From Halorubellus sp. JP-L1 (lineage in GTDB: Archaea; Halobacteriota; Halobacteria; Halobacteriales; Natrialbaceae), in the NCBI RefSeq assembly GCF_011440375.1, contig NZ_JAAOIR010000001.1:744001-808000 (forward strand): a stretch of 64,000 nucleotides of DNA, in the 5' to 3' direction. The notes under the pieces are model-generated. The model was not told the DNA's origin. It saw only the letters and a program-made list of their open reading frames with translations, and did no database searches. Positions 1 to 12,942 of the stretch are shown here, piece after piece; within the stretch, counting starts at the first letter, position 1, and each line of letters begins with the position of its first letter. A program made the position numbers and the translations under genes.

Positions 1-3770
<3,770 letters not shown>

Positions 3771-3867
3771 TCATCGAGCGACGACCTGCGACTCGAGTCC
3801 GCGTCCCCGCCCGCCCGATTCGCGATCGCCGCGTCGTACGTTTCACTTTCACCGAGGTAGGGAACGG

Positions 3868-3875
3868 CTTTTAAT
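3868..3875 (+). promoter_or_regulatory. TATA box of top6B-top6A
   Basis: CTTTTAAT lies 28-35 bases before the top6B ATG at 3903, so the transcript should be leaderless or nearly so. It sits in the divergent gyrB/top6B spacer. Confidence 0.6.
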
Positions 3876-3902
3876 CCCCGAGGGGGTAAGGGCAGTCACA
3901 GA

Positions 3903-6353
3903 ATGACCTCGTTCCAGTCGTCACTCGGCGAAGACGAGGGGATGGCCGCGGAGCTCGCGGAGAACCAGCGCGCCATCTCCATCGCCGAGTTCTTCGAGAA
4001 GAACAAGCAGATGCTCGGGTTCAACTCGGGCGCCAGGGCGCTCGTCACGGCCGTCAAGGAGGCCGTCGACAACGCGCTCGACGCGACCGAGGAAGCCGGG
4101 CACCTCCCCGACATCTACGTCGAGATCGAGGAGGCCGGGGACTACTACCGGCTCGTCGTCGAGGACAACGGACCGGGCATCACGCGAGAACAGATCCCGA
4201 AGATATTCGGGAAACTCCTGTACGGGAGCCGGTTCCACGCCCGGGAGCAAGCGCGCGGCCAGCAAGGGATCGGGATCTCTGCCGCCGTCCTGTACTCCCA
4301 GCTCACCTCCGGGAAGCCGGCGAAGGTGACGAGTCGCACGCAGGGCAGCGACACCGCGCAGTACTTCGAGCTCGTCATCGACACGGACACGAACGAGCCC
4401 GAGATCCGCGACGAGGGCACGACGTCCTGGGACCGCCCGCACGGGACGCGCATCGAACTGGAGATGGAGGGGAACATGCGCGCTCGCCAGCAGCTCCACG
4501 ACTACGTGAAGCACACGGCGGTCGTGAACCCGCACGCGAGACTCGAGTTGAAGGAGCCCCGCGAGCACTTCAAGTTCGAGCGCGCGACCGACGAGCTCCC
4601 CGCGGAGACCGAGGAGATCAAACCTCACCCCCACGGGGTCGAGCTCGGGAACGTCCTGAAGATGCTGTCGGCGACGGACTCGCACTCGGTGTCGGGGTTC
4701 CTCCAGAACGAGTTCACGCGCGTCGGGAAGAAGACCGCCGACAAGGTGATCGACGAGTTCCGCGACCGCCACTACGGCCGGGAGATGTCGTGGACGCCGC
4801 CTCGTGCCCACGAGGACGGCGACGTCGCGCGTGCGGTGTCGGGAGCGGTGTCGAACAAGGGCGCGGACGCGACGGCGGCGTTCGCGGACGCGGTCGCGAA
4901 GCGCGTCGACGAGATGGACCGCGTCGCCTACCAACACGTCGAGCGGTTCGTCGCCGAGGAGGCGAACGCGGTCGAGGCCGATCACGGGAAGAACTTCGGG
5001 AAGACCGTGCGCGAGAACGCCGTCGAGGCGGCGTGGCGCGCGATCACGGGGTTCGACCCGGACGAGCCCGATCAGGCCGCGAACGAGCGCCTGATCTCGG
5101 ACGCGTTCGCGCTCGCCGACGAGGCGACGTCGACGCGGAAGGACGACGAGACGATCCGCGCGTTCGCCGAGCGGCTCGCGGCGAAGTTCGTCCCGGAGCC
5201 CGAGGACGCGGACGCGTGGCGCGGTCGATTCACGCGCGACGACGTCCGCGAGTTCGTCGACCGGTCGGCGGACATGACGGAGGACCGCGAGGACGCGACG
5301 TTCGGCGACACGGCGCGCGAGAACGTCACGGACGCGTTCTGGCGCGTGATGCGGACGGTGAGCGACGACCCGCCGCTCGCTCGCGAGCTCGCCGAGGACC
5401 GCGACGCGACCAGCAAGCTGGTTGCGGGGATGCGAGCGACGGACATCATCGCCCCGCCGACGTCGTGTCTCTCCCCGATCTCGGCGGAGCTCGTCGAGGC
5501 CGGGCTGCGAAAGGAGTACGACGCGGAGTTCTACTCGGCGTCGTCGCGGGACGCGGAGGTCCACGCCGGCGACCCGTTCGTCGTCGAGGCCGGGATCGCG
5601 TACGGCGGCGAGATCGAGGCGGAGGGACAGGCGGACCTCTTGCGGTACGCGAACCGCGTACCGCTCGTGTACAAGCGCGGCGGCTGCGCGATCACGGAGA
5701 CCATCAAGGGCATCGGGTGGCGGAACTACAACCTCGACCAGCCCGGCGGCACCGGGGTCCCGACCGGGCCGGCGGTGATCATGGTGCACGTCGCGTCGAC
5801 GAACGTGCCGTTCACGAGCGAGTCGAAGGACGCGGTTGCGAGCGTCGAGGAGATCGAGGACGAGATCGAGCTCGCGGTGCGGGAGGCCGCTCGCGAACTG
5901 AAGTCCTACCTGAACAAGCAGCAGTCGATGCGGAAGCGAAAGCAGAAGCAGAACGTCCTCGGGGAGATCCTCCCCGTCATGGCCCAGAAGGTCTCGGACG
6001 TGACGGGGCGGCCGAACCCGGACATCGGGGACGCCCTGGCGCGCATCATGAACAACGTCCTCGTCGAGCGCGACGTGGTGGCGGACGGTGACGAGCAGAC
6101 GGTGACGGTCGTCGTGGAGAACCACTCGGACCGGAACGAGTCGCCGGACGTGACGGACATCGTGGACAGCGAGCCCCGCGACGTGACCGACGGGGCGACC
6201 GTCGTGGAGATGGACGGCGAGTGGTTCGTGAAGTGGTCGCCGGACGTGCCGGCGGGCGAGGAGGCTCGCCTCACGTATACGGTCGAGACGGACGCGACCC
6301 TGGACCTGTCGGTGTCGGCGGTCGAGGGACCGAAGCTGACGGTGAGTGACTGA
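3903..6353 (+). CDS. top6B: DNA topoisomerase VI subunit B
   Basis: ATPase subunit of type IIB topoisomerase VI, which with Top6A relaxes and decatenates DNA. GHKL motifs are [10 protein letters not shown] (53-62), VEDNGPGI (86-93) and GQQGIGIS (119-126). An H2TH region follows near 250-290, then the transducer domain, and a C-terminal Ig-like domain (about 735-816) as in the Methanosarcina protein. At 816 aa it is longer than many archaeal homologues because of an insertion around residues 300-515. In that insertion a motif FG-x-T-x-R-E-N recurs at 365-380 and 467-482. A long minus-strand frame over the same DNA is a shadow. top6A starts 2 bases after the stop. Confidence 0.97.
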   Translation: MTSFQSSLGEDEGMAAELAENQRAISIAEFFEKNKQMLGFNSGARALVTAVKEAVDNALDATEEAGHLPDIYVEIEEAGDYYRLVVEDNGPGITREQIPKIFGKLLYGSRFHAREQARGQQGIGISAAVLYSQLTSGKPAKVTSRTQGSDTAQYFELVIDTDTNEPEIRDEGTTSWDRPHGTRIELEMEGNMRARQQLHDYVKHTAVVNPHARLELKEPREHFKFERATDELPAETEEIKPHPHGVELGNVLKMLSATDSHSVSGFLQNEFTRVGKKTADKVIDEFRDRHYGREMSWTPPRAHEDGDVARAVSGAVSNKGADATAAFADAVAKRVDEMDRVAYQHVERFVAEEANAVEADHGKNFGKTVRENAVEAAWRAITGFDPDEPDQAANERLISDAFALADEATSTRKDDETIRAFAERLAAKFVPEPEDADAWRGRFTRDDVREFVDRSADMTEDREDATFGDTARENVTDAFWRVMRTVSDDPPLARELAEDRDATSKLVAGMRATDIIAPPTSCLSPISAELVEAGLRKEYDAEFYSASSRDAEVHAGDPFVVEAGIAYGGEIEAEGQADLLRYANRVPLVYKRGGCAITETIKGIGWRNYNLDQPGGTGVPTGPAVIMVHVASTNVPFTSESKDAVASVEEIEDEIELAVREAARELKSYLNKQQSMRKRKQKQNVLGEILPVMAQKVSDVTGRPNPDIGDALARIMNNVLVERDVVADGDEQTVTVVVENHSDRNESPDVTDIVDSEPRDVTDGATVVEMDGEWFVKWSPDVPAGEEARLTYTVETDATLDLSVSAVEGPKLTVSD

Positions 6354-6355
6354 CA

Positions 6356-7453
6356 ATGAGTGACGCTACAGATTCGAACGCGATGGCCCGCGAGAAGCTC
6401 GTGGACCTGGCGGCGGAGTTCTACGACCAGTTCGAGCGCGGGGAGATCCCGGAGATGACGCTCCCGACGCGCACGAAGAGCAACATCGTGTTCGACGAGG
6501 ACAAGCACGTCTGGGTGTACGGCGACCGGACGTCGACGCGGTCGGCGAACTCGGTGCGTGGCGCGCGGAAGCTCCTGAAGGCGGCGTACACGATCGAGTT
6601 CCTCGCGCGCCAGCTCGAGGAGGACCGCTCGTCGACGCTGCGTGAACTCTACTACCTGTCGGAGTCCTGGGACAACGAGGAGGCGCAGTTCAACGGGCAG
6701 GACGAGTCGAACAAGCTCGTGGAGGACCTGGAGATCGTGAGCGACGTGAAGCGCGAGGACTTCCACATGCGGCCCGAGGAGTCCGGCGCGACGCTCATCG
6801 GCCCGCTCGAACTCCGCGAGCAGACGCGTCGCGGGGAGCGCGTCATCCACTGCCAGAAGGACGTCGGCGAGGGCGGGTACCAGATCCCGAACAACCCGGA
6901 CACGATCGAGTTCCTCGACCACGACATCGACTTCGTGCTCGCGGTGGAGACCGGTGGGATGCGGGACCGCCTCGTGGAGAACGGGTTCGACACGGAGTAC
7001 AACTGCCTCGTCGTCCACCTGAAGGGCCAGCCGGCGAGAGCGACGCGGCGCATCACGAAGCGACTGCACGACGAACTCGGGCTACCGGTCGTGGTGTTCA
7101 CTGACAGCGACCCGTGGTCGTACCGCATCTTCGGGTCGGTGTCCTACGGCTCCATCAAGTCCGCGCACCTCTCGGAGTACCTGGCGACGCCGGAGGCGGA
7201 GTTCGTCGGCATCCGGCCCGAGGACATCGTCGAGTACGACCTCCCGACGGACCCCCTAAGCGACTCGGACGTGAACGCGCTGGAGAGCGAACTGGACGAC
7301 CCGCGGTTCCAGGACGAGTTCTGGACCGAACAGATCGAACTCCAGCTCGACATCGAGAAGAAAGCCGAGCAGCAGGCGCTCGCCGCCCGCGGCCTGGACT
7401 TCGTGACGGACACCTACCTGCCGTCTCGGCTCGACGACATGGACGTCATCTGA
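6356..7453 (+). CDS. top6A: DNA topoisomerase VI subunit A
   Basis: Spo11-like cleavage subunit of topoisomerase VI, 365 aa. The 5Y-CAP domain holds [10 protein letters not shown]; by alignment with Spo11 the catalytic tyrosine should be Y100. The Toprim domain shows the acidic residue in LAVETGGM and the DxD motif in FTDSDPW. It follows top6B by two bases and must be cotranslated with it. Length and motifs match the archaeal family over the full protein. Confidence 0.97.
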   Translation: MSDATDSNAMAREKLVDLAAEFYDQFERGEIPEMTLPTRTKSNIVFDEDKHVWVYGDRTSTRSANSVRGARKLLKAAYTIEFLARQLEEDRSSTLRELYYLSESWDNEEAQFNGQDESNKLVEDLEIVSDVKREDFHMRPEESGATLIGPLELREQTRRGERVIHCQKDVGEGGYQIPNNPDTIEFLDHDIDFVLAVETGGMRDRLVENGFDTEYNCLVVHLKGQPARATRRITKRLHDELGLPVVVFTDSDPWSYRIFGSVSYGSIKSAHLSEYLATPEAEFVGIRPEDIVEYDLPTDPLSDSDVNALESELDDPRFQDEFWTEQIELQLDIEKKAEQQALAARGLDFVTDTYLPSRLDDMDVI

Positions 7454-7580
7454 AGCCCCCGCGAAGACGCCCCCACCCGCTACTTCGTCTCTCTCAGCAC
7501 GCTCTCTCACCGATCGCGCTCGCCACCGAACCACAGCACGAAAACGGCGACCTCGTGGTCGCCGTATGCTCCGCAGTCAG

Positions 7581-8324
7581 TTAGTCCTCGTCGAGTTCGA
7601 CCGCGACGCCCCGGTCGTCGAGCTCGTCCGCGAATGCCGCGGAGTCGGTTTCGAGCGCGGCGAACGTGTTGTAGTGGATGGGGACGACGAGGTCCGGCGC
7701 CATGGCTTCGGCGAGGTCGGCGGCCTCGTGACGATCCATCGTGAAGCTCCCGCCGATGGGCGGACAGAAGACGTCGACGTCGAGTTCGGCGTGGCCGTCG
7801 AGGACGTCCGTGTCGCCCGGCCAGAACACGGTCGTGTCGTCGAGCGTGAGGAGGAACCCGCAGCCGCGGCCCTCGGGGTGGTATGGGTCGCCGTTCGGCC
7901 GCGTGTGGCCGTCGGGCGTGTTGTACGCAGGGACGGTCCGGACGATGGGTTCGCCGACCGCGAAGTCGGCTTCGGCGTCCACCCAGCGGACGTCGACGTC
8001 GAGGTCGACCGGGCGGTCGTCGACGCGGTCGATGCGGTGCGTGTTCAGGCCGTCGAAGACGACGAGCGTCGCGTCCTCGCCCGCGACGCGCCGGATGCCG
8101 TCTGGGTCGTAGTGGTGGTCGTGCGTGACGCAGACGACGTCGCCGTCCTCGGGGCGGTAGTCGGTCGCTGGCGGGTGCGCGACGCCGGGCGTGTCGGGCG
8201 TCCACTCGCCGGTGAGGACGCCGTAGCGGCCGGGGTCGACGTAGACGACGGCGTCGTCGCTGGCGATGCGGAGCGTCGCGTACCCGAGCCAGTCGAGTTC
8301 GAGGGAGTCGTGCGAGACGGTCAT
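7581..8324 (-). CDS. Metallo-beta-lactamase-fold hydrolase (UlaG-like)
   Basis: A 247-aa cytosolic protein of the metallo-beta-lactamase fold, in the subgroup often annotated as UlaG-like or UPF0173 metal-dependent hydrolase. The metal site is seen as CVTHDHHYDP near residues 65-74, a slightly altered HxHxxDH, with WPGDTDVLDG and the late histidine in VVPIHYNTF as further ligands. The substrate cannot be inferred. It stands alone on the minus strand, convergent with top6A, with an 88-base gap to the next minus-strand gene. Confidence 0.8.
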   Translation of the reverse strand: MTVSHDSLELDWLGYATLRIASDDAVVYVDPGRYGVLTGEWTPDTPGVAHPPATDYRPEDGDVVCVTHDHHYDPDGIRRVAGEDATLVVFDGLNTHRIDRVDDRPVDLDVDVRWVDAEADFAVGEPIVRTVPAYNTPDGHTRPNGDPYHPEGRGCGFLLTLDDTTVFWPGDTDVLDGHAELDVDVFCPPIGGSFTMDRHEAADLAEAMAPDLVVPIHYNTFAALETDSAAFADELDDRGVAVELDED

Positions 8325-8412
8325 GCACGCCAGTAGTCGGGTCGGGAGGATAGACGTGTCGAACGCCGACGCGAGGACGCAGGCGCCAGTCGACCGGTGA
8401 CTCCGCCAGGAC

Positions 8413-8874
8413 TCAGGCGGTCTGGGGTCCTGGCTCCGTCCAGGAGACGCGCGTCGTGGCGTCGAGCACCTCGACGACGTCGGTCAGGTCGACGAACGAC
8501 AGGTCGAACGCTGCGGCGACGACGGCGCCGGCGACGTGCACGTCGGCGGCCGCGGCGGGATCGTCGTACCCGAACGCGACGCCGGCGTGGCCGTCCATCA
8601 CGACTTCCAGGTCGCGTTCGTGCACGAACGCCTCGACGCGCTCGCGGACGTCGTCCGCGACGTCCGCGACGTAGTGGACGCCGTCGACGTACTCGTACCG
8701 TCCCGCCGGCCCGTCGTGGACCACCACCCGAGCGCAGTCGGCGAAGCTGTCGCGATCGAGGTGCCGCGCGAACGCGCGTTCGAGCCTGCGTGCGGCCGTG
8801 CGGTGCGGGCTGCGGTCGGTGTCGACGCGCTCGTCCCCCGGCGAGCGCGAGTCGACGAAATCCCCCGGACTCAT
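8413..8874 (-). CDS. Conserved-looking haloarchaeal protein of unknown function
   Basis: A 153-aa protein that I do not recognise. I start at MSPGDFVDSRS rather than 12 codons upstream, because the acidic, haloarchaea-like composition begins there. No signal peptide or long hydrophobic segment is present. The middle (YEYVDGVHYVADVADDV) and the second half are alternating beta/alpha in character with a small-residue stretch (AAADVHVAGAVVAAAF). It could be a cytosolic sensor or an enzyme accessory. Coding is supported by composition and by the lack of a better frame. Confidence 0.6.
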   Translation of the reverse strand: MSPGDFVDSRSPGDERVDTDRSPHRTAARRLERAFARHLDRDSFADCARVVVHDGPAGRYEYVDGVHYVADVADDVRERVEAFVHERDLEVVMDGHAGVAFGYDDPAAAADVHVAGAVVAAAFDLSFVDLTDVVEVLDATTRVSWTEPGPQTA

Positions 8875-8962
8875 GCGTCTATAGGTATGAACGCCGGCAG
8901 CGGACCACATTATGATTGTGGCCGTGTCCGGTGGTCGCTCACGCCGTGGTACGGTCGTCCCC

Positions 8963-9019
8963 GACGGGTCGTTCAGTCCTCGACGAGTCGTTCAGTCCTC
9001 GACGAGTCGTTCAGTCCTC
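8963..9019. repeat. 19-bp tandem repeat (3 copies) at the 3' end of the ligase gene
   Basis: Unit gacgagtcgttcagtcctc occurs at 8963-8981 (one mismatch), 8982-9000 and 9001-9019. The last copy contains the ligase stop codon and final Val-Glu-Asp codons; the other two lie in the untranslated spacer. The gene end has thus been tandemly duplicated outward. Confidence 0.9.
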
Positions 9020-10993
9020 GACGAGCCGGTCGACGCGAGCCAGGTCGTCCGCGTCCGCGGGCGCTTTGTCCTCGCGGACGGCGACGAACCGCGGGAACCG
9101 GAGCGCGTACCCCGACTCCGAGGTCGGCGACGCCTGGATCTCCTCGTAGCCGACCTCGAAGACGACCGCGGGGTCGAACGTCACCGTCTGGCCGTCCTCG
9201 GTCCGGACGTGCTCGCGGAGGCGCTCGGTGAGCGAGTCGAGTTCCGCGTCCGTGATCCCGGTCGCGACGTTCCCGATCGTCGCGTACCGCGACCCGTCGC
9301 TTGCGTCCGCACGACCGTCCCCGGCGTCCCCACGACCGTCGTCGTCGGGGACGCGCACGCTCACCTCGAACGTCCCGAAGACGTTCGCACGGCGGCCTTC
9401 GCCCCACTCCGCGCCCGTGACGACGACGTCGAGCGTCTCCACGTCGGGCTTGCGCTTCAGCCACTCCTGGCCGCGCTTGCCCGCGGAGTACGTCGAGTCC
9501 GGGTCCTTGAGCATGATGCCCTCGTGGCCCTCATCGAGCACCGCCGCCTCGAACGCGTCGATCTTGTCGGGGTCGTACATCACGGCGTACGTCGCACTCG
9601 CGCCGTCCATCGCGTGCTCCAGACGCCGCCGGCGGTCCTGGAGCGGCGCGTCGAGCAGGTCCGTGCCGTCGTGGTGCAGGCAGTCGAACGCACGCAGTTC
9701 CACGGCGACGTCCTCGCGAGCCGCCGCGACGTCGTGCTTCCGGCGGAACCGCTCGAGCACGCGCTGGAACGGCAGGACGTCGCCGTCGTCGACCGCGATC
9801 ACCTCGCCGTCGAGGATGACGGGTACGTCCACGGTCGCCCGCACGTAGTCGACGATCTCCGGGAGCGCCGCCGTGACGTCCTCCATGTTCCGCGAGAACA
9901 GCCGCGTCTCCCCGCGCGGGTCGTGGTGGACCTGGACGCGCGCGCCGTCGTACTTCGTCTCCACCGCGACGCCGTCCCACGACTTGACGACGTCCATGAC
10001 CGCACCCGCCTGCGCGAGCATCGCCTGCACCGGCCGTCCCACCTCCAGTTCCATCCGTTCCAGGCCCTCTCGGCCCTCCTCGCGCGCGACCTCCGCGACG
10101 CGCCCGCAGTCGTTCGAGACCTGGAGCGCGCGCTCGACCGCCGCCACCGCGTCCGCGGGCGGCCGCTCGACCGCCGCCGGAGTCGAGTCCTCGGCCGCTC
10201 CTCCAGCCTCGTCGGCTCCCTCGTCTTCGCCGGCACCCTCGTCTTCGTCGCCTCCCTCGTCGTCGTCTTCGTCGTCGTCCCCTCCCTCGTCCCCGTCGCC
10301 CGTCGCGGCAGCGTCAGCGAGCGTGAGTTGCTCGACCCCGCCGTCGTCAGCGTCCGCATTTGCGTCGTCGTCTTCGGTCCCAGCGCCGCCGGCCGCTGCC
10401 TCCGTGGCGTCGGGCGCGCTCGGCCAGTCGTCGGCGAGGAACGCGCCGGCGATGGCGTCGCGGACGGTGCCCTCGCCGACGCCGATGCGCATCTCCGCGA
10501 GCACGAGGCGCGCGAGGAATCGTGCTTCGGTCGGGTTCGCGCGGTTGAACAGGCCGAACAGGCGGTCGCGTCGATTGCCCTCGCTTCCGCTGCCCGTGGC
10601 GGCCGCCATCGCCTCGAACTCCGCGCCGACCTCGGCGACGGTGAGGTCCTCGCTGCCGCCCGCGCCGAACGCGCTCAGTCCCTGCTGGCCACCCAACTCC
10701 AGCGAGGCGGCGACCGCGCCGATCTCGCCGACGTCCGCGAGGCGGTCCTCGACGTCGTCAGCGTCGACGTTCGGGTCGGCGGCGCGCGCGAGCGCCTCGT
10801 GACACAGCGACGGCCCGACCGCGAGCGTCCGGTCGTCCCACGCCGGGAACGGACGGCCCTGCACGTATCGTGCGACCGTCGCCAGGTCGTCGTCGGCGTC
10901 CGCGAACAGCTCTGCGACGGCCGCGACGACCGCGAGGTCCGCGTCGGTCTCCTCGATTGCCCGTGCCCGGTCGGCGAACGCGGCGAACTCCAT
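9011..10993 (-). CDS. lig: ATP-dependent DNA ligase
   Basis: Replicative/repair ligase of the archaeal ATP-dependent family, 660 aa. It has an N-terminal DNA-binding domain (1-190), an adenylation domain with the AMP-accepting lysine K347 in ETKYDGARVQ, and a C-terminal OB domain containing LKRKPDVETLD. Between the DNA-binding and adenylation domains (about 195-275) sits a low-complexity, extremely acidic insertion rich in Asp, Glu and Gly. This lengthens the protein beyond the usual 550-600 aa and is probably a disordered linker. The catalytic motifs look intact. A 795-aa plus-strand frame across it is a shadow. Confidence 0.95.
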   Translation of the reverse strand: MEFAAFADRARAIEETDADLAVVAAVAELFADADDDLATVARYVQGRPFPAWDDRTLAVGPSLCHEALARAADPNVDADDVEDRLADVGEIGAVAASLELGGQQGLSAFGAGGSEDLTVAEVGAEFEAMAAATGSGSEGNRRDRLFGLFNRANPTEARFLARLVLAEMRIGVGEGTVRDAIAGAFLADDWPSAPDATEAAAGGAGTEDDDANADADDGGVEQLTLADAAATGDGDEGGDDDEDDDEGGDEDEGAGEDEGADEAGGAAEDSTPAAVERPPADAVAAVERALQVSNDCGRVAEVAREEGREGLERMELEVGRPVQAMLAQAGAVMDVVKSWDGVAVETKYDGARVQVHHDPRGETRLFSRNMEDVTAALPEIVDYVRATVDVPVILDGEVIAVDDGDVLPFQRVLERFRRKHDVAAAREDVAVELRAFDCLHHDGTDLLDAPLQDRRRRLEHAMDGASATYAVMYDPDKIDAFEAAVLDEGHEGIMLKDPDSTYSAGKRGQEWLKRKPDVETLDVVVTGAEWGEGRRANVFGTFEVSVRVPDDDGRGDAGDGRADASDGSRYATIGNVATGITDAELDSLTERLREHVRTEDGQTVTFDPAVVFEVGYEEIQASPTSESGYALRFPRFVAVREDKAPADADDLARVDRLVED

Positions 10994-11117
10994 CGCACCC
11001 CTCTACAAACGGGGGGTCAAAAAGCATCGCGGCTTCGAGTGACCCACTGCGGCGGCACCGGAGCCCCACGACTGGAGCGTGATTGGACTTTTGTCCTCGG
11101 CGCTGCTATCGCCCTGC

Positions 11118-11264
11118 ATGAAGGACGAGGCGGAGATCCGCGAGCAGTACGAGTTCCTCACCGAGCAACTGGAGGACGAGAACATGAACCACGAAGGCGT
11201 CAGGCAGATGTTCACGTACTACAAGCGCGCGATCGGCTGGGTACTGGACGAAGAGCACATGTGA
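11118..11264 (+). CDS. Small haloarchaeal protein, 48 aa
   Basis: A 48-residue acidic protein beginning MKDEAEIREQYEFL. It is predicted mostly helical with heptad-like spacing of hydrophobics (YEFLTEQLEDENM) and a C-terminal TYYKRAIGWVLDEE segment. The upstream in-frame start is less likely because its 13 residues are unlike a haloarchaeal protein. No domain is recognised. The amphipathic helices suggest a small adaptor or regulatory protein, but that is inference. Balanced acidic codon choice supports a real gene. Confidence 0.65.
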   Translation: MKDEAEIREQYEFLTEQLEDENMNHEGVRQMFTYYKRAIGWVLDEEHM

Positions 11265-11297
11265 CCGCTTTCCGAGAGTACGGGCTGTCGCGAGAGT

Positions 11298-11336
11298 GAG
11301 CCGTTGCGGGAGCGAGCCGTTGCGGGAGCGAGCCGT
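11298..11336. repeat. 16-bp tandem repeat in the spacer
   Basis: gagccgttgcgggagc occurs at 11298-11313 and 11314-11329, followed by a partial third copy. It lies between two convergent small genes, just after the 48-aa gene. Confidence 0.8.
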
Positions 11337-11347
11337 CGCCCCGCGAG

Positions 11348-11668
11348 TCAGAACTGGTAGCGGCGGTCGCCGTCGTCGGTCGGGTACGTCGCCCCGCCCG
11401 TCATCTCGTCGTAGGTCATCCCCGAGAGGTACTCGTCGTACGTGACGTCGTAGTTCGCGCGCAGGTGGAAGTCGAGCTTCCCGGTCTCGACGGTCGTCTG
11501 GAAGAGCGCGTGCACGGCGCGTTCCAGGAGCGCGCTCGTTTCGTCGTTGTCGAACGCGGCGGCGAGCATCGCGAGCTCGGTGCGCGCTTCCGCGTCGAGG
11601 TGGAACGTCTCGGTCTCGAGGTCGTCCGCGGTCTCGGCCACGTCGTCGGCGAGGTCGTCGAGCGTCAT
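11348..11668 (-). CDS. Hypothetical protein, 106 aa
   Basis: I do not recognise the family. The protein starts MTLDDLADDVAETADDL and is acidic. A helical first two thirds contains LAMLAAAFDNDETSALLERAVHAL-type amphipathic helices, and it ends in an aromatic tail (TYDEYLSGMTYDEMTGG). The ORF could extend 44 codons upstream, but that extension is arginine-rich and overlaps the divergent mutY leader, so I use the internal ATG. No membrane segment or signal peptide. Confidence 0.65.
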   Translation of the reverse strand: MTLDDLADDVAETADDLETETFHLDAEARTELAMLAAAFDNDETSALLERAVHALFQTTVETGKLDFHLRANYDVTYDEYLSGMTYDEMTGGATYPTDDGDRRYQF

Positions 11669-11832
11669 GCCCCGTAGTGGGTGCGCGGGACGCCTACGCC
11701 TTTCGCCTCGGCGACGGAGTCGCAAGCGTTCGCAGGCGCGAGCGCGTTCGCAGTCCAAGCCGCGATCGCGATCGCCCAGATGGCGCCCCGAGACCGGCAC
11801 GCCCTTGTCCGTCGATTCCCGAATCTGGACCG

Positions 11833-12867
11833 ATGACGGCAGGCAACGGCGGCGACGCCGCTGGCGAACGCGACGCGGAAGCTCCAGGCGACGGCGAACG
11901 CGACGCGGATTCGGGAACGGCGACCGAGGGCGACGCGTGGGCGCTCCCGGACGACGTGGACGCGGTGCGGGCGGCGCTCGTCGAGTGGTACGAGGCCGAC
12001 CACCGCGACTACCCGTGGCGTCGCACCGACGACGCCTACGAGATTCTCGTCTCCGAGGTGATGAGCCAGCAGACCCAGCTCGACCGCGTCGTCGACGCCT
12101 GGGCGGACTTCCTCGACGAGTGGCCGGACGTCGACGCGCTCGCGGCCGCCGACCGCGGCGACGTCGTCGGGTTCTGGACGAGTCACTCCCTGGGGTACAA
12201 CAACCGCGCGAAGTACCTGCACGAGGCCGCCCAGCAGGTAGTTTCCGAGCACGACGGCGAGTTCCCGGCGACGCCCGACGGCCTCCAGGAACTGATGGGC
12301 GTCGGCCCGTACACCGCGAACGCGGTCGCGAGCTTCGCGTTCAATCAGGGAGATGCGGTCGTGGACACGAACGTCAAGCGCGTGCTGTACCGAGCGTTCG
12401 ACGTGCCGGACGACGACGACGCGTTCGAGGCGGCGGCCAGCGAGCTGATGCCCGCGGGCGAGTCCCGGGTGTGGAACAACGCCATCATGGAGCTCGGCGG
12501 CGTGGCGTGCGAGAAGACGCCGAGTTGCGACGAGGCCGGGTGTCCGTGGCGGACGTGGTGTCACGCGTACGAGACCGGGGACTTCACCGCGCCCGACGTC
12601 CCGACCCAGCCGAGCTTCGAGGGGAGTCGCCGCCAGTTCCGCGGGCGCGTCGTGAACGTCCTCGGCGAGCACGGCGAGCTCGCGCTCGACGAACTCGGCC
12701 CACGGATCCGCGTCGACTACGTGCCCGGCGAGGCCGACGGAGATGGGGGAGCCGGCGGAACGTACGGTCGCGACTGGCTCCACGGCCTCCTCGCGGACCT
12801 CGACGACGACGGCCTCGTCGACCTCCGGACGGACGGCGACCAGGTGACCGCGCACCTCGCTCGTTGA
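11833..12867 (+). CDS. mutY: A/G-specific adenine glycosylase (MutY family)
   Basis: Base-excision glycosylase that removes adenine mispaired with 8-oxoguanine, 344 aa. Features in order: an acidic tail (1-35), PWR at 61-63, the catalytic glutamate E75 in SEVMSQQTQ, the helix-hairpin-helix MGVGPYTANAV with catalytic Asp D178 in VDTNVKR, and an iron-sulphur site with cysteines spaced C-x5-C-x4-C-x5-C, slightly different from the usual C-x6-C-x2-C-x5-C. The C-terminal 80 residues look like a winged helix rather than the bacterial NUDIX-like 8-oxoguanine domain. I start at MTAGNGG; the 52 codons before it are Arg/Pro-rich. Confidence 0.93.
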   Translation: MTAGNGGDAAGERDAEAPGDGERDADSGTATEGDAWALPDDVDAVRAALVEWYEADHRDYPWRRTDDAYEILVSEVMSQQTQLDRVVDAWADFLDEWPDVDALAAADRGDVVGFWTSHSLGYNNRAKYLHEAAQQVVSEHDGEFPATPDGLQELMGVGPYTANAVASFAFNQGDAVVDTNVKRVLYRAFDVPDDDDAFEAAASELMPAGESRVWNNAIMELGGVACEKTPSCDEAGCPWRTWCHAYETGDFTAPDVPTQPSFEGSRRQFRGRVVNVLGEHGELALDELGPRIRVDYVPGEADGDGGAGGTYGRDWLHGLLADLDDDGLVDLRTDGDQVTAHLAR

Positions 12868-12942
12868 GCGCCGGTCGACAGCGGGTACGAGACCGCCGTC
12901 GGCGCCGCCAACGATTAGTCCTCGCTCCGTGACGACGGGAAT

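Noticed and set aside
3921-6356. 811-aa open frame on the minus strand across top6B
   Set aside because: Arg/Val/His-rich antisense shadow; the plus strand encodes an unmistakable Top6B.
8963-9019. CRISPR-like appearance of the tandem repeats
   Set aside because: Copies are directly adjacent with no spacers, and there are no cas genes in the window.
8912-11299. 795-aa plus-strand frame across the ligase gene
   Set aside because: Antisense shadow; Arg/Val/Leu-rich composition unlike halophile proteins.
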